Part shown: piece by piece, positions 26,905-35,429 of the stretch
Numbering within the stretch: position 1 is the first letter of the stretch
Layout of the letters: each line of letters starts with the position of its first letter
NCBI GenBank assembly: GCA_947260005.1
Contig: CAMYOL010000039.1
Coordinates: 1-44,230 of the forward strand
DNA length: 44,230 bases
Reading direction: 5' to 3'
Source of the DNA: an uncultured Ectothiorhodospiraceae bacterium
GTDB taxonomy: Bacteria > Pseudomonadota > Gammaproteobacteria > UBA6429 > Thiohalophilaceae
The notes under the pieces: generated by a model
The model's database searches: none
Seen by the model: the letters and a program-made list of their open reading frames with translations, nothing else
What the model was told of the DNA's origin: nothing
Program-made: the position numbers and the translations under genes

Positions 26905-29346
26905 ATGAAAGAAAAGTTAGTGGTCATCGGTAATGGCATGGCCGGCATGCGTACGGTCGAAGAATTATTAAAAATAGCGCCCGATCTTTATGAGATCACT
27001 GTTTTTGGTGAAGAACCATACGGGAATTACAATCGAATTATGCTCTCGCCAGTACTCGCAGGCGAAAAAACCATTGATGAAATCATGTTAAATGATTTGC
27101 AATGGTACGATGACAATAATATCAAGTTAGAGAAAGGTAAAAAGATCGTTGATATTGATCGTAAAGCCAGAACCGTCACCGCTGATGATGGCACCACGGC
27201 TGAATATGATCGTTTATTGATTGCGACTGGCTCCAAACCCTTCATTATCCCACTCCCGGGACATGATCTTCCTGGCGTTATTGCCTTTAGAGACATCGCG
27301 GATGTCGATAAAATGCTCGATGCCGCACAGAATAAAAAGAATGCCATTGTCATTGGTGGCGGATTATTAGGACTGGAAGCGGCTAATGGTCTAATGCAAC
27401 AAGGTATGAATGTAAAGGTCGTTCATATTATGGATACCTTGATGGAACGCCAACTTGATGAGCCCGCTGCGAAGATGTTGAGAAAGTCTCTAGAAGAGCG
27501 CGGTATGCAGTTCTTAATGGGTGCGCAAACCGAATCCATTCAAGGTGACGGTAAAGTCGAAAAAGTTTGTTTTAAAGATGGCAGCTCGGTTGATGCGGAT
27601 ATAGTGGTGATGGCGGTCGGTATACGCCCTAATATTGAGCTCGCTGAAAAAGTCGGCATTCATTGTGAACGAGGTATCGTTGTCAATGACACTATGCAGA
27701 CATTTGACCCTCGCGTTTACTCAGTAGGTGAATGTGTACAACATCGTAATGAAACTTATGGTTTAGTCGCACCCTTGTTTGAAATGGGCAAGGTCTGTGC
27801 GAATCACCTTGCTCAATACGGCATAGGTCGGTATGAAGGTTCTGTCACGTCGACTAAATTAAAAGTGACTGGTATTGATTTATTCTCTGCCGGTAATTTT
27901 ACCGGTGATGAAAACACCGAATCATTAGTCTTTCAGGATGCCGCACAAGGCGTTTATCGTAAGCTAATTGTTCAGGATAATAAGATCAAAGGCACGGTGA
28001 TGTATGGAGATACCATTGATGGCACCTGGTATTTCGATCTAATGCGTGATGGAACGGATATCACTGATTTTCGTTCAACTATTTTATTTGGTCAGGCTCA
28101 TTTGGGTGACTCAGGCCATGGTGATGATAACCGGGTGGTCGCCATGTCAGACAGCGCTGAAATATGTGGTTGTAATGGTGTTTGTAAAGGTGACATCGTT
28201 AACGCAATAACCGAGAAAAAATTATTCACTCTGGACGACGTTCGTGCCCACACAAAAGCGTCGAGCTCCTGTGGTTCCTGTACAGCATTAGTGGAAGCAT
28301 TAATTGCTCACACGGTAGGTGGTGATTACTCAGTTGCTCCACATCTTAAACCAATGTGTCAATGCACGGAGCATACTCATGACGAAATTCGAAAAGCGAT
28401 CCGTGATAATGAGCTGAAATCAATTCCTGCTGCACAGAAATTTCTTGAATGGAAAACACCTGATGGTTGTCCAAAGTGTCGAACTGCAATGAACTATTAT
28501 ATGGTCTGCCAGTGGCCAGACCTCCATTCTGCCGATGATTCACAATCACGTTTTATTAATGAGCGTGCGCATGCCAACATCCAAAAAGATGGGACCTATT
28601 CAGTCATTCCACGCATGTGGGGTGGTGGGACCACGCCAACCGAATTGAGAGCCATTGCAGATGTGGCCGATAAGTTTAAGGTTAAAACAGTGCACGTGAC
28701 AGGTGGTCAACGTATTGGCTTATATGGTTTAAAGAAAGATGAACTACCCGTTATCTGGAAAGATTTGAATGATGCTGGCATGGTTTCTGGACACGCTTAT
28801 GGTAAAGCATTGCGGACAGTAAAAACCTGTGTAGGTAAAGAGTGGTGCCGCTTTGGTACTCAGGATTCTACTCATATGGGAATTGAGCTGGAAAAATTAT
28901 CCTGGGGTTCCTGGATGCCGCATAAATTTAAAATGGCCGCGTCAGGTTGTCCTCGTAATTGTGCTGAAGCCACGATTAAAGATTTTGGTGTGGTTTGTGT
29001 TGACTCTGGATATGAACTTCATGTCGGAGGTAACGGTGGAATAAAAGTGCGTGCTACTGATTTCCTGTGCGCGGTCACGACTGAAGAAGAGGTGCTGGAA
29101 TATTCTGCGGCCTATATGCAATTATACCGTGAAGAGGCCCACTACCTGGAGCGGACCGCACCCTGGATTGAACGTGTCGGTTTAACCCATATTAAAGATA
29201 ACATTGTTGATAATGCGGAGAACCGTAAGGCGTTAGCTGAACGTTTTATTTATTCGCAAAAATTCATGCAAGATGATCCCTGGGAAGCTCGAGCAAAAGG
29301 TGCTGAACAACATGAATTTACCGCTATCAAACAACTTAACGCATAA
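26905..29346 (+). CDS. nirB: Nitrite reductase (NADH) large subunit
   Basis: NirB reduces nitrite to ammonia in the cytoplasm with NADH, using FAD, [2Fe-2S], [4Fe-4S] and siroheme. The 813-residue protein has the FAD fold (V-I-G-N-G-M-A-G), an NAD-binding fold (V-I-G-G-G-L-L-G-L-E), a BFD-type [2Fe-2S] domain (Cys421, 423, 456, 459), and the siroheme/[4Fe-4S] cysteines 642, 648, 682 and 686 (C-V-G-K-E-W-C and C-P-R-N-C). An in-frame GTG at 26899 overlaps the TAGGAG ribosome-binding site, so the ATG at 26905 is the better start. nirD follows 19 bases later. Confidence 0.96.
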   Translation: MKEKLVVIGNGMAGMRTVEELLKIAPDLYEITVFGEEPYGNYNRIMLSPVLAGEKTIDEIMLNDLQWYDDNNIKLEKGKKIVDIDRKARTVTADDGTTAEYDRLLIATGSKPFIIPLPGHDLPGVIAFRDIADVDKMLDAAQNKKNAIVIGGGLLGLEAANGLMQQGMNVKVVHIMDTLMERQLDEPAAKMLRKSLEERGMQFLMGAQTESIQGDGKVEKVCFKDGSSVDADIVVMAVGIRPNIELAEKVGIHCERGIVVNDTMQTFDPRVYSVGECVQHRNETYGLVAPLFEMGKVCANHLAQYGIGRYEGSVTSTKLKVTGIDLFSAGNFTGDENTESLVFQDAAQGVYRKLIVQDNKIKGTVMYGDTIDGTWYFDLMRDGTDITDFRSTILFGQAHLGDSGHGDDNRVVAMSDSAEICGCNGVCKGDIVNAITEKKLFTLDDVRAHTKASSSCGSCTALVEALIAHTVGGDYSVAPHLKPMCQCTEHTHDEIRKAIRDNELKSIPAAQKFLEWKTPDGCPKCRTAMNYYMVCQWPDLHSADDSQSRFINERAHANIQKDGTYSVIPRMWGGGTTPTELRAIADVADKFKVKTVHVTGGQRIGLYGLKKDELPVIWKDLNDAGMVSGHAYGKALRTVKTCVGKEWCRFGTQDSTHMGIELEKLSWGSWMPHKFKMAASGCPRNCAEATIKDFGVVCVDSGYELHVGGNGGIKVRATDFLCAVTTEEEVLEYSAAYMQLYREEAHYLERTAPWIERVGLTHIKDNIVDNAENRKALAERFIYSQKFMQDDPWEARAKGAEQHEFTAIKQLNA

Positions 29347-29365
29347 TCTATATAGGTTTAAAAGT

Positions 29366-29701
29366 ATGAGTGACTGGATTGAAATAGGAACACTAAACGA
29401 TATCCCCAAATTAGGCGCACGTGTCGTTACGGCTAAAGAAAATGATATTGCCGTTTTCCGGACCGCCGAAGACAAGATATTTGCTGTTAAAGACGAATGT
29501 CCACACAAACAAGGTCCTTTATCTCAAGGCATCGTACATGGAAATAAAGTTGCATGTCCTTTGCATGACTGGAAAATACAGCTTGATTCTGGCGTTGCTG
29601 TCGCCCCTGATGAAGGCTGTACAGCAACCTATCCGATTAAAATGGAAGGCGATAAAATTATGTTATCGCTTGTTCCTAATGAAGGTTGTCCTAACAATTA
29701 A
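29366..29701 (+). CDS. nirD: Nitrite reductase (NADH) small subunit
   Basis: This 111-residue Rieske-fold protein partners NirB. It has C-P-H-K-Q-G-P-L-S at the first and C-P-L-H-D-W at the second metal-binding loop, i.e. C-x-H and C-x-x-H. A longer frame is open upstream inside nirB, but the family start is M-S-D-W-I at 29366, where TAGG lies about ten bases before the ATG. Confidence 0.95.
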   Translation: MSDWIEIGTLNDIPKLGARVVTAKENDIAVFRTAEDKIFAVKDECPHKQGPLSQGIVHGNKVACPLHDWKIQLDSGVAVAPDEGCTATYPIKMEGDKIMLSLVPNEGCPNN

Positions 29702-29729
29702 GTTTAATTAACGTATTCGAGTTTTATTT

Positions 29730-31910
29730 ATGCTGTTTGGTCGAAAACAAAAAAATCCAATCAAAATTGCCGACAAAGGTGTTGTTGACTGGAAATACAC
29801 CACATGTGGATATTGTTCTACAGGCTGTTCTATTGAAGTTGGGCTGGATGAAAAAGGTGAAGCGGTTGCTACTCGTGGAGTTAGTGGCGCAGATGTTAAT
29901 CGCGGTAAACTTTGCTTAAAAGGGATTTATGAACACGAATTATTTAAACTTGAAGGGCGTGGTGAAACACCATTAATTCGTGACAAGTATTACGAGGCCT
30001 TCGAGAAAACCAATTGGGATACGGCCTTAGATAAAGTTTCCGATGAAATCAAACGCATTCAGGAAACCTATGGTCGCGATTCATTTGCCATTGTCTCCAC
30101 CGGTCAAATTATGACAGAGGAATTTTACACCTTAGGCAAGCTTGCCCGAGGTGTCATTGGAACCAATAATTACGATGGCAATACCACACTTTGTATGTCA
30201 TCGGCTGTATCGGGTTATAAACGATCATTTGGTTCTGATGGTCCGCCAGGATGTTACGAAGATTTTGAGCATACTGAATGCCTGTTAGCGGTTGGATCGA
30301 ATTTACCAGAACAACACCCCATTATATTCTGGCGTTTGAAACAGGCGCTGGAAAAACGAAAATTCCCTCTCATTGTGGTTGATCCTCGTGTCACTATGCT
30401 GGCACAAATGGCCGATATCCATTTACCGGTGACTCCGGGTACGGATTTAGCCTTGTTAAATAGTCTGGCCTATGTGATCCTGGATGAAGGTCTTGAAGAT
30501 AAAGCTTATATAGAAGCTCACACGAATGGTTTTGATGATTTTTATGAAACCGTTAAACAGTATGATCCTGTGAGTGCCTCGAAGATTTGTGGCATTGATG
30601 AGGATACCATTCGGAATGTGGCTCGCACCTATGCCAAAGCGGGTGCAGCAATGACAATCTGGACGATGGGTATAAACCAAAGCACACATGGCTCGGACGG
30701 TGTTTGTGCGATTAATAATTTGAATCTGGTCACAGGCAATATCGGTAAACCCGGTGGTACCAGTTTATCTATTACTGGTCAGTGTAATGCAATGGGTACG
30801 CGCGAGTGGTCTTCTTGTTCAGGATTGCCCGGCTACCGAACTTTAGAGAAGGAAGAGGATCGCGAGACCATCGCCAATTTCTGGGGAATCGATAAAGAAT
30901 TTTTCCCTAAAAAGCGTGGTCTTTTTCAAACGGATATCTTCCCCGCAATTGAAACCGGGCAAATTAAAGGATTGTGGATTATTGCAACCAATCCGATGAC
31001 GTCAATGAGTAATACCGATCGTATTCGTAAAACCCTTGAAAAGCTGGATTTCCTGGTTGTTCAGGATGCGTATCAGGATTGTGAATCGAATCAATATGCC
31101 AACGTCTATCTACCTGCGGGTGTTTGGGCAGAAAAAGAAGGCTGTTTTACCAATACCGAACGCCGGGTCAACCTTATACGTAGTGTGATTAAACCCTATG
31201 CTGATTCAAAACCGGATCTCTGGATTTTTAATCAAATTGCCAAGCGTTTTGAACAGGGTCAAAAAATTAAATTCCCGGAGACCTCTTCAGGTGTGTTTGA
31301 CGAACTACGTACGCTTTCTAAAGGTCGCATGCTTGATTACTCAGGTATGTCACACGATAAGATTGAACAACAGCGAGGCATCCAATGGCCTTGTACGGAA
31401 GGCGATGAACAAGGTTCAGCTCGGCTCTATACGGATGGTAAGTTTCAATACCCCGATGGCAAAGCAAAGTTATTAGCATTGCCCTTTATTGATAACAATG
31501 AAGTCCCTGATGATGAATATCCATTCTGGATGAATAGTGGCAGGGTGGTTGAGCATTTTCATACTCGGACACGAACCGGAAAAGTTGGAAATATTAATAA
31601 ATTTAGTCCAACACCTTACATGGAAATGAATCCCGATTCTGCCAAAGAACTCGGCATACGTCATGGGAGTTATGCGCGCTTAACATCTAGGCGCGGTGAT
31701 GCTGTTGTGATGGTGCAGCTGACTCAGCGTGTTGCACCCAATATGGTATTTATTCCATTTCATTTTCATGATTGTGTAAACCGATTAACCTTAGGTCTGC
31801 TTGATCCACATTCGAGACAACCCGCATTTAAACAATGCGCGGTTAAAATAGAATTGGCGGTTGATCAGCACACTGCAGCAGAACGAAATAAAGAAGCACG
31901 TTCATTTTAG
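29730..31910 (+). CDS. nasA: Assimilatory nitrate reductase catalytic subunit (molybdopterin)
   Basis: This 726-residue bis-MGD enzyme reduces nitrate to nitrite. It has the N-terminal [4Fe-4S] cysteines 26, 29, 33 and 62, the lysine in L-C-L-K-G that links cluster and pterin, and the molybdenum ligand Cys155 in N-T-T-L-C-M-S-S-A. There is no Tat signal, so it is cytoplasmic. The length resembles cyanobacterial NarB and lacks the C-terminal BFD [2Fe-2S] domain of the NasA/NasC enzymes that are about 870-900 residues long. No NADH-dependent reductase partner is encoded nearby; instead a membrane iron-sulfur protein follows nine bases later. Confidence 0.92.
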   Translation: MLFGRKQKNPIKIADKGVVDWKYTTCGYCSTGCSIEVGLDEKGEAVATRGVSGADVNRGKLCLKGIYEHELFKLEGRGETPLIRDKYYEAFEKTNWDTALDKVSDEIKRIQETYGRDSFAIVSTGQIMTEEFYTLGKLARGVIGTNNYDGNTTLCMSSAVSGYKRSFGSDGPPGCYEDFEHTECLLAVGSNLPEQHPIIFWRLKQALEKRKFPLIVVDPRVTMLAQMADIHLPVTPGTDLALLNSLAYVILDEGLEDKAYIEAHTNGFDDFYETVKQYDPVSASKICGIDEDTIRNVARTYAKAGAAMTIWTMGINQSTHGSDGVCAINNLNLVTGNIGKPGGTSLSITGQCNAMGTREWSSCSGLPGYRTLEKEEDRETIANFWGIDKEFFPKKRGLFQTDIFPAIETGQIKGLWIIATNPMTSMSNTDRIRKTLEKLDFLVVQDAYQDCESNQYANVYLPAGVWAEKEGCFTNTERRVNLIRSVIKPYADSKPDLWIFNQIAKRFEQGQKIKFPETSSGVFDELRTLSKGRMLDYSGMSHDKIEQQRGIQWPCTEGDEQGSARLYTDGKFQYPDGKAKLLALPFIDNNEVPDDEYPFWMNSGRVVEHFHTRTRTGKVGNINKFSPTPYMEMNPDSAKELGIRHGSYARLTSRRGDAVVMVQLTQRVAPNMVFIPFHFHDCVNRLTLGLLDPHSRQPAFKQCAVKIELAVDQHTAAERNKEARSF

Positions 31911-31919
31911 AGGCAAAGA

Positions 31920-33734
31920 ATGTTTAAAGTACGTGATGATGAACCCGATTACGTTTTTCTATCCGACACGAAGTCGCCGAGAAAGAATCAATATGGTGAT
32001 GACATTGAGTTGGCAAAAAAAGGTGATGGACTAACCGGTAAAAGTCTCAATATTAATGGTGACGAGGGGGTTAGTGATTACCCTGATCGGTATAAGCAAC
32101 ACGGTTTTTATTTTAATGCCGATAACTGCATTTCTTGTCATGCCTGCGAGTCAGCCTGTAGCGAAAAAAATGATCTTCCGCCTTATCTGGCTTATCGAGC
32201 GGTAGGTTATGTGGAGGGAGGGACTTATCCCAGTTATACTCGATTGAACATCTCGATGGCGTGTAACCACTGTGATGATCCGGTTTGTTTAAAAGGTTGC
32301 CCAACCCGCGCGTATACAAAGTTTGCCGAATATGGTGCTGTTTTACAGGATCCTGATATTTGTTTTGGCTGTGGCTATTGCACCTGGGTATGCCCGTATA
32401 ACGCGCCTCAGCTGGATATGGAAAAAGGACATGTGCATAAATGTAATATGTGTGTCGACCGTTTGGAGGTCGGATTAAAACCCGCGTGCGCTTCTGCCTG
32501 TTTGGCTGGTGCCCTGGATTTTGGTGTTACCGAAACGACACCTGAAAATCGTGATCAATTAAAGACACAAATACCGGGTTTTCCAACGCCGGAGATTACC
32601 CACCCTAATATTCGTTTTCAGCAGACTAAAACTTTACCGAAAGAAATGACACGAGCTGATTCAACGGACATCAAATATCAGCTAAATGATAAAAAAGATG
32701 CCTTTGTTCCGGTGATTAATGAGTCCCGGGCGAATAAAACCAAACATTGGAATCTTAAAAAACTATTGTCATCACATGAAAATGCACACATTGCGTTCAC
32801 ATTAAGCACGCAAACGGTGATTGGTGCGTTTTTGATATTTTTGTATAGTCAATACATGGGAGGCTCAACTCTTGGTGCCATCGCTGAGCAGGCGCGCTAT
32901 CCGATATTGATTAGCAGTTTTATACTGATGAGTTTTGGTATGCTCAAGTTAAATCTACATCTGGGCCGTCCACAACGATTCTATCGTGGCTTTTATAACC
33001 TTCGACATTCTCCGGTAAGCCGCGAAATTGCCGGAGTCTCATTATTCTTTGCTGGAATGAGTGGGTTTATCTTTTTTGGATTTTTCGATAATGCCTTTAC
33101 GCATTTTATGGCAGGGTTATCTGCGATCACAGCAATCCTCGGTGCGGCTGTGGGGACTTATTATATGTATAAACTCTATCGCATACCGGCCAGACCATTT
33201 TGGGATCACTGGCAGACGGCCACTAGTTTCCTCGGCACGACTATGAGCCTTGGTGGACTGTTTGTGTTGGTTGCTTCAATGATCACGCTTCAGACATCAC
33301 AAATCGCCCCGGTCGCTGACAAGCTACTGCTTATTATTCTGGCTGGAGTGCTATTAGAAGGTATTGGCTTGCTTGGTCACGCTCACTCGATGAAACATGC
33401 CCAACATGAAGGGGCATTGTCTCATTTCGAACAAAAAACAAAATACGGAAAAAGTTATCTGCTTCGAAATGCGTTATTACTGTTAAGTCTTACCTTGGCC
33501 TACCTTGCGTATCAATTTTCTATGAGCTACGAACTATTGTTAACCATGATTTCGATACTCACGGTTGTCACTATCGCATTTGCTATTATAGGGCGAGCCT
33601 TATTCTATGTTCTTGTTATCCCGACTACGATGCCCGGCGCTTTCTTTTGGCGCAATAAAGGGTTTGAAGAGCATGCAAGAGAAACAGGTTTAGCCGATAT
33701 GCCACAAACAGGTGTTTTACCCGATGGTCATTAA
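31920..33734 (+). CDS. Fused DmsB-like four-cluster ferredoxin and DmsC-like membrane anchor
   Basis: The 604-residue fusion has an N-terminal DmsB-like part (about 60-205) with four complete cysteine groups (70/73/76/80, 115/118/123/127, 148/151/154/158 and 175/178/190/194), enough for four [4Fe-4S] clusters, a linker (about 205-285), and a DmsC-like part with about eight membrane helices (290-570). His347 in L-H-L-G-R-P corresponds to the quinol-site His65 of E. coli DmsC. Loops 2-3, 4-5 and 6-7 are rich in Arg, Lys and His, which places the N-terminal iron-sulfur domain in the cytoplasm; there is no Tat signal. The likely role is passing electrons from quinol to the adjacent nitrate reductase. 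Confidence 0.88.
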   Translation: MFKVRDDEPDYVFLSDTKSPRKNQYGDDIELAKKGDGLTGKSLNINGDEGVSDYPDRYKQHGFYFNADNCISCHACESACSEKNDLPPYLAYRAVGYVEGGTYPSYTRLNISMACNHCDDPVCLKGCPTRAYTKFAEYGAVLQDPDICFGCGYCTWVCPYNAPQLDMEKGHVHKCNMCVDRLEVGLKPACASACLAGALDFGVTETTPENRDQLKTQIPGFPTPEITHPNIRFQQTKTLPKEMTRADSTDIKYQLNDKKDAFVPVINESRANKTKHWNLKKLLSSHENAHIAFTLSTQTVIGAFLIFLYSQYMGGSTLGAIAEQARYPILISSFILMSFGMLKLNLHLGRPQRFYRGFYNLRHSPVSREIAGVSLFFAGMSGFIFFGFFDNAFTHFMAGLSAITAILGAAVGTYYMYKLYRIPARPFWDHWQTATSFLGTTMSLGGLFVLVASMITLQTSQIAPVADKLLLIILAGVLLEGIGLLGHAHSMKHAQHEGALSHFEQKTKYGKSYLLRNALLLLSLTLAYLAYQFSMSYELLLTMISILTVVTIAFAIIGRALFYVLVIPTTMPGAFFWRNKGFEEHARETGLADMPQTGVLPDGH

Positions 33735-33831
33735 ATTTTATCTTGTTTAATGTGAAGTGCGTAAAACGGTGAATCGTTTTTAACGAATGATGGGATGCCG
33801 AGCGAGGCCCAGGCATATATTTACATCATAA

Positions 33832-34152
33832 CTATTCGCCGTATTCAAATGCCGCATCACCATCGATATCCTCTAACGGGCTTGCCCAGGTTTCTGGATG
33901 AATAGGATCTTCAGTATCACCAAAATCATCAGGAACGAGATCGTCATAAGGACCTGACCAGTCTTCCGGAGCGGCAATCGTATTCAGGCTCAAGTCATAC
34001 CAGTTATCAATATCCAACTCTTCAATTTCACCTTCAAAATACTGAATTTCGATCGTCCCATCATCTTCATCGAGCGCCACGATTTCGAAAACCCGTTCCG
34101 ATTCTGTGTCTCGATACCAGGAGTTTACGGTTGGAATCAATTCTGTTGCCAT
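33832..34152 (-). CDS. Small acidic protein, DUF6763-like
   Basis: This 106-residue, strongly acidic protein begins M-A-T-E-L-I-P-T-V-N-S-W-Y-R-D and contains E-I-Q-Y-F-E-G-E-I-E-E-L-D and P-E-D-W-S-G-P-x-D-D-L. From memory this matches a gammaproteobacterial family listed as DUF6763, without known function. It has no signal peptide, membrane segment or cysteines. GAGGGAC lies before the ATG. It converges with the dmsBC-like gene and is probably monocistronic. Confidence 0.75.
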   Translation of the reverse strand: MATELIPTVNSWYRDTESERVFEIVALDEDDGTIEIQYFEGEIEELDIDNWYDLSLNTIAAPEDWSGPYDDLVPDDFGDTEDPIHPETWASPLEDIDGDAAFEYGE

Positions 34153-34380
34153 AACTTGTCCCTCGTTTATGTTTTACATCTCTTTGTTTTAAAGAGTACT
34201 CTCTGTGGACAGCTACGCTAATTAATTTTTTTTATTTAACCGCAGGGCAGGGTAGTTATATAACCCTATAGCTTTTAGAATCAGCTGGATAATCAAAAAC
34301 ATAGCGTTGATTATTCAAGTTGAACGATAAAATTTGATTAGTATAGTTTATCGCTGATTGTGATTTTAGTGTGATCTTTG

Positions 34381-35277
34381 TCAATCAAATGCAGGTTCTT
34401 GATAATATTCTTTGACGGGATTAAATATATATGAAATGACCAAGCCCATCATAAAGGCGTCATCTTGTTTTACTAATGGACTATCCTCAAAAACAGCACT
34501 TGACAAGGTGTCGTAGCGCAAGAAACCACCCCACCAATAATGCTTACTCAATCTGTGACTATTTGTTAACGTAAAACGAAACCCACTATAACCCGATTGT
34601 GCGTTATAGGCAGGTCGATCGGCCGTCGCAAATTGAGGATCAACCTGATAAAAATAGTCATGATACTTTTCAGAGCCCCACATTGGACCGATAGAAAAAG
34701 CCGTTTCCATTGTCGAGAAATAACGAACCTGAAAATAGGGTGCGAAAAACCAGCCTTCTTCCTCTAGGCTGGATAAGTTAATAGCCAGTCGGACAGGGGC
34801 GCCAATCCGATACCGTAGCCGGTGATCATCACTTTCATATAAAAACCATTGAAACTTTGGTCCCACCTCTAATAAAGCATCGAGGTCAGGCATACCCTGT
34901 CGAGCATCATTGTCTTCACTATCAACAGGAAATGAAAAGGCGGCACTTAAATCAATTTTGAAGGCAGGATTATTATGAAAGTAATATCGCCCGCCTTCAC
35001 GATCGACTTTCAAGTTATTGCCACGAAAACGCACATAGGGTAATGGAGCAAAATATTCATCACGTTGATCAGAACCGCGATAATGAGGAAGACTTAACCC
35101 ACCCAGGCCCAAACCAAACTCCCACTTCGGTTTGGCCGGTGGAGTAGAAGTAGATGTCTCGTCTGTTGACTTCGGTTTGGCTGGTGGAGCAGTAGATGTC
35201 TCCTCTGCTGACACCGGCAGGGTTATGAAAATCACACTGCTTAACAACGCCAGAAGCGTCGAAATTTTACTCATCAT
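34381..35277 (-). CDS. MipA/OmpV family outer-membrane protein
   Basis: The product of about 298 residues has a signal peptide (cut probably after P-V-S-A), a low-complexity Pro/Lys/Thr linker of two copies, and a beta-barrel domain with G-L-G-x-x-x-L-P-H-Y-R-G-S-D, typical of MipA/OmpV proteins, ending in an aromatic-rich strand region. MipA in E. coli is linked to murein synthesis scaffolds and OmpV homologues to osmotic or metal stress; no substrate can be inferred here. Tandem ATGs at 35277 and 35274 follow GAGGGG; a longer start at 35304 lacks such a site and would spoil the signal peptide. Confidence 0.85.
   Translation of the reverse strand: MMSKISTLLALLSSVIFITLPVSAEETSTAPPAKPKSTDETSTSTPPAKPKWEFGLGLGGLSLPHYRGSDQRDEYFAPLPYVRFRGNNLKVDREGGRYYFHNNPAFKIDLSAAFSFPVDSEDNDARQGMPDLDALLEVGPKFQWFLYESDDHRLRYRIGAPVRLAINLSSLEEEGWFFAPYFQVRYFSTMETAFSIGPMWGSEKYHDYFYQVDPQFATADRPAYNAQSGYSGFRFTLTNSHRLSKHYWWGGFLRYDTLSSAVFEDSPLVKQDDAFMMGLVISYIFNPVKEYYQEPAFD
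35124..35210. repeat. Tandem duplication encoding the linker of the MipA-like protein
   Basis: Two adjacent units, 35124-35168 (45 bases) and 35169-35210 (42 bases), are near identical and differ by one codon and a few substitutions. Each encodes a T-S-T-x-P-P-A-K-P-K type segment between the signal peptide and the barrel. Confidence 0.85.
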
Positions 35278-35429
35278 CCCCTCGCTATATAAGAAATAAA
35301 ACACTTAACACTTTGTTATTATTTGGTTTATTGGGCAATGCGACTATTTTAACAGTCAGAACAAAAGTAACAAGATATAACTCGATTTAATGACGTATTC
35401 GTTTGATTTTCTCGGATTTATTTGACAAT

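Noticed and set aside
29273-29365. Longer open frame upstream of nirD
   Set aside because: It runs inside nirB in another frame; the Rieske family start and spacing fit the ATG at 29366.
33763-33781. AAAACG/CGTTTT hairpin with T run after the dmsBC-like gene
   Set aside because: The stem is only six mostly A-T pairs; too weak to call as a terminator.
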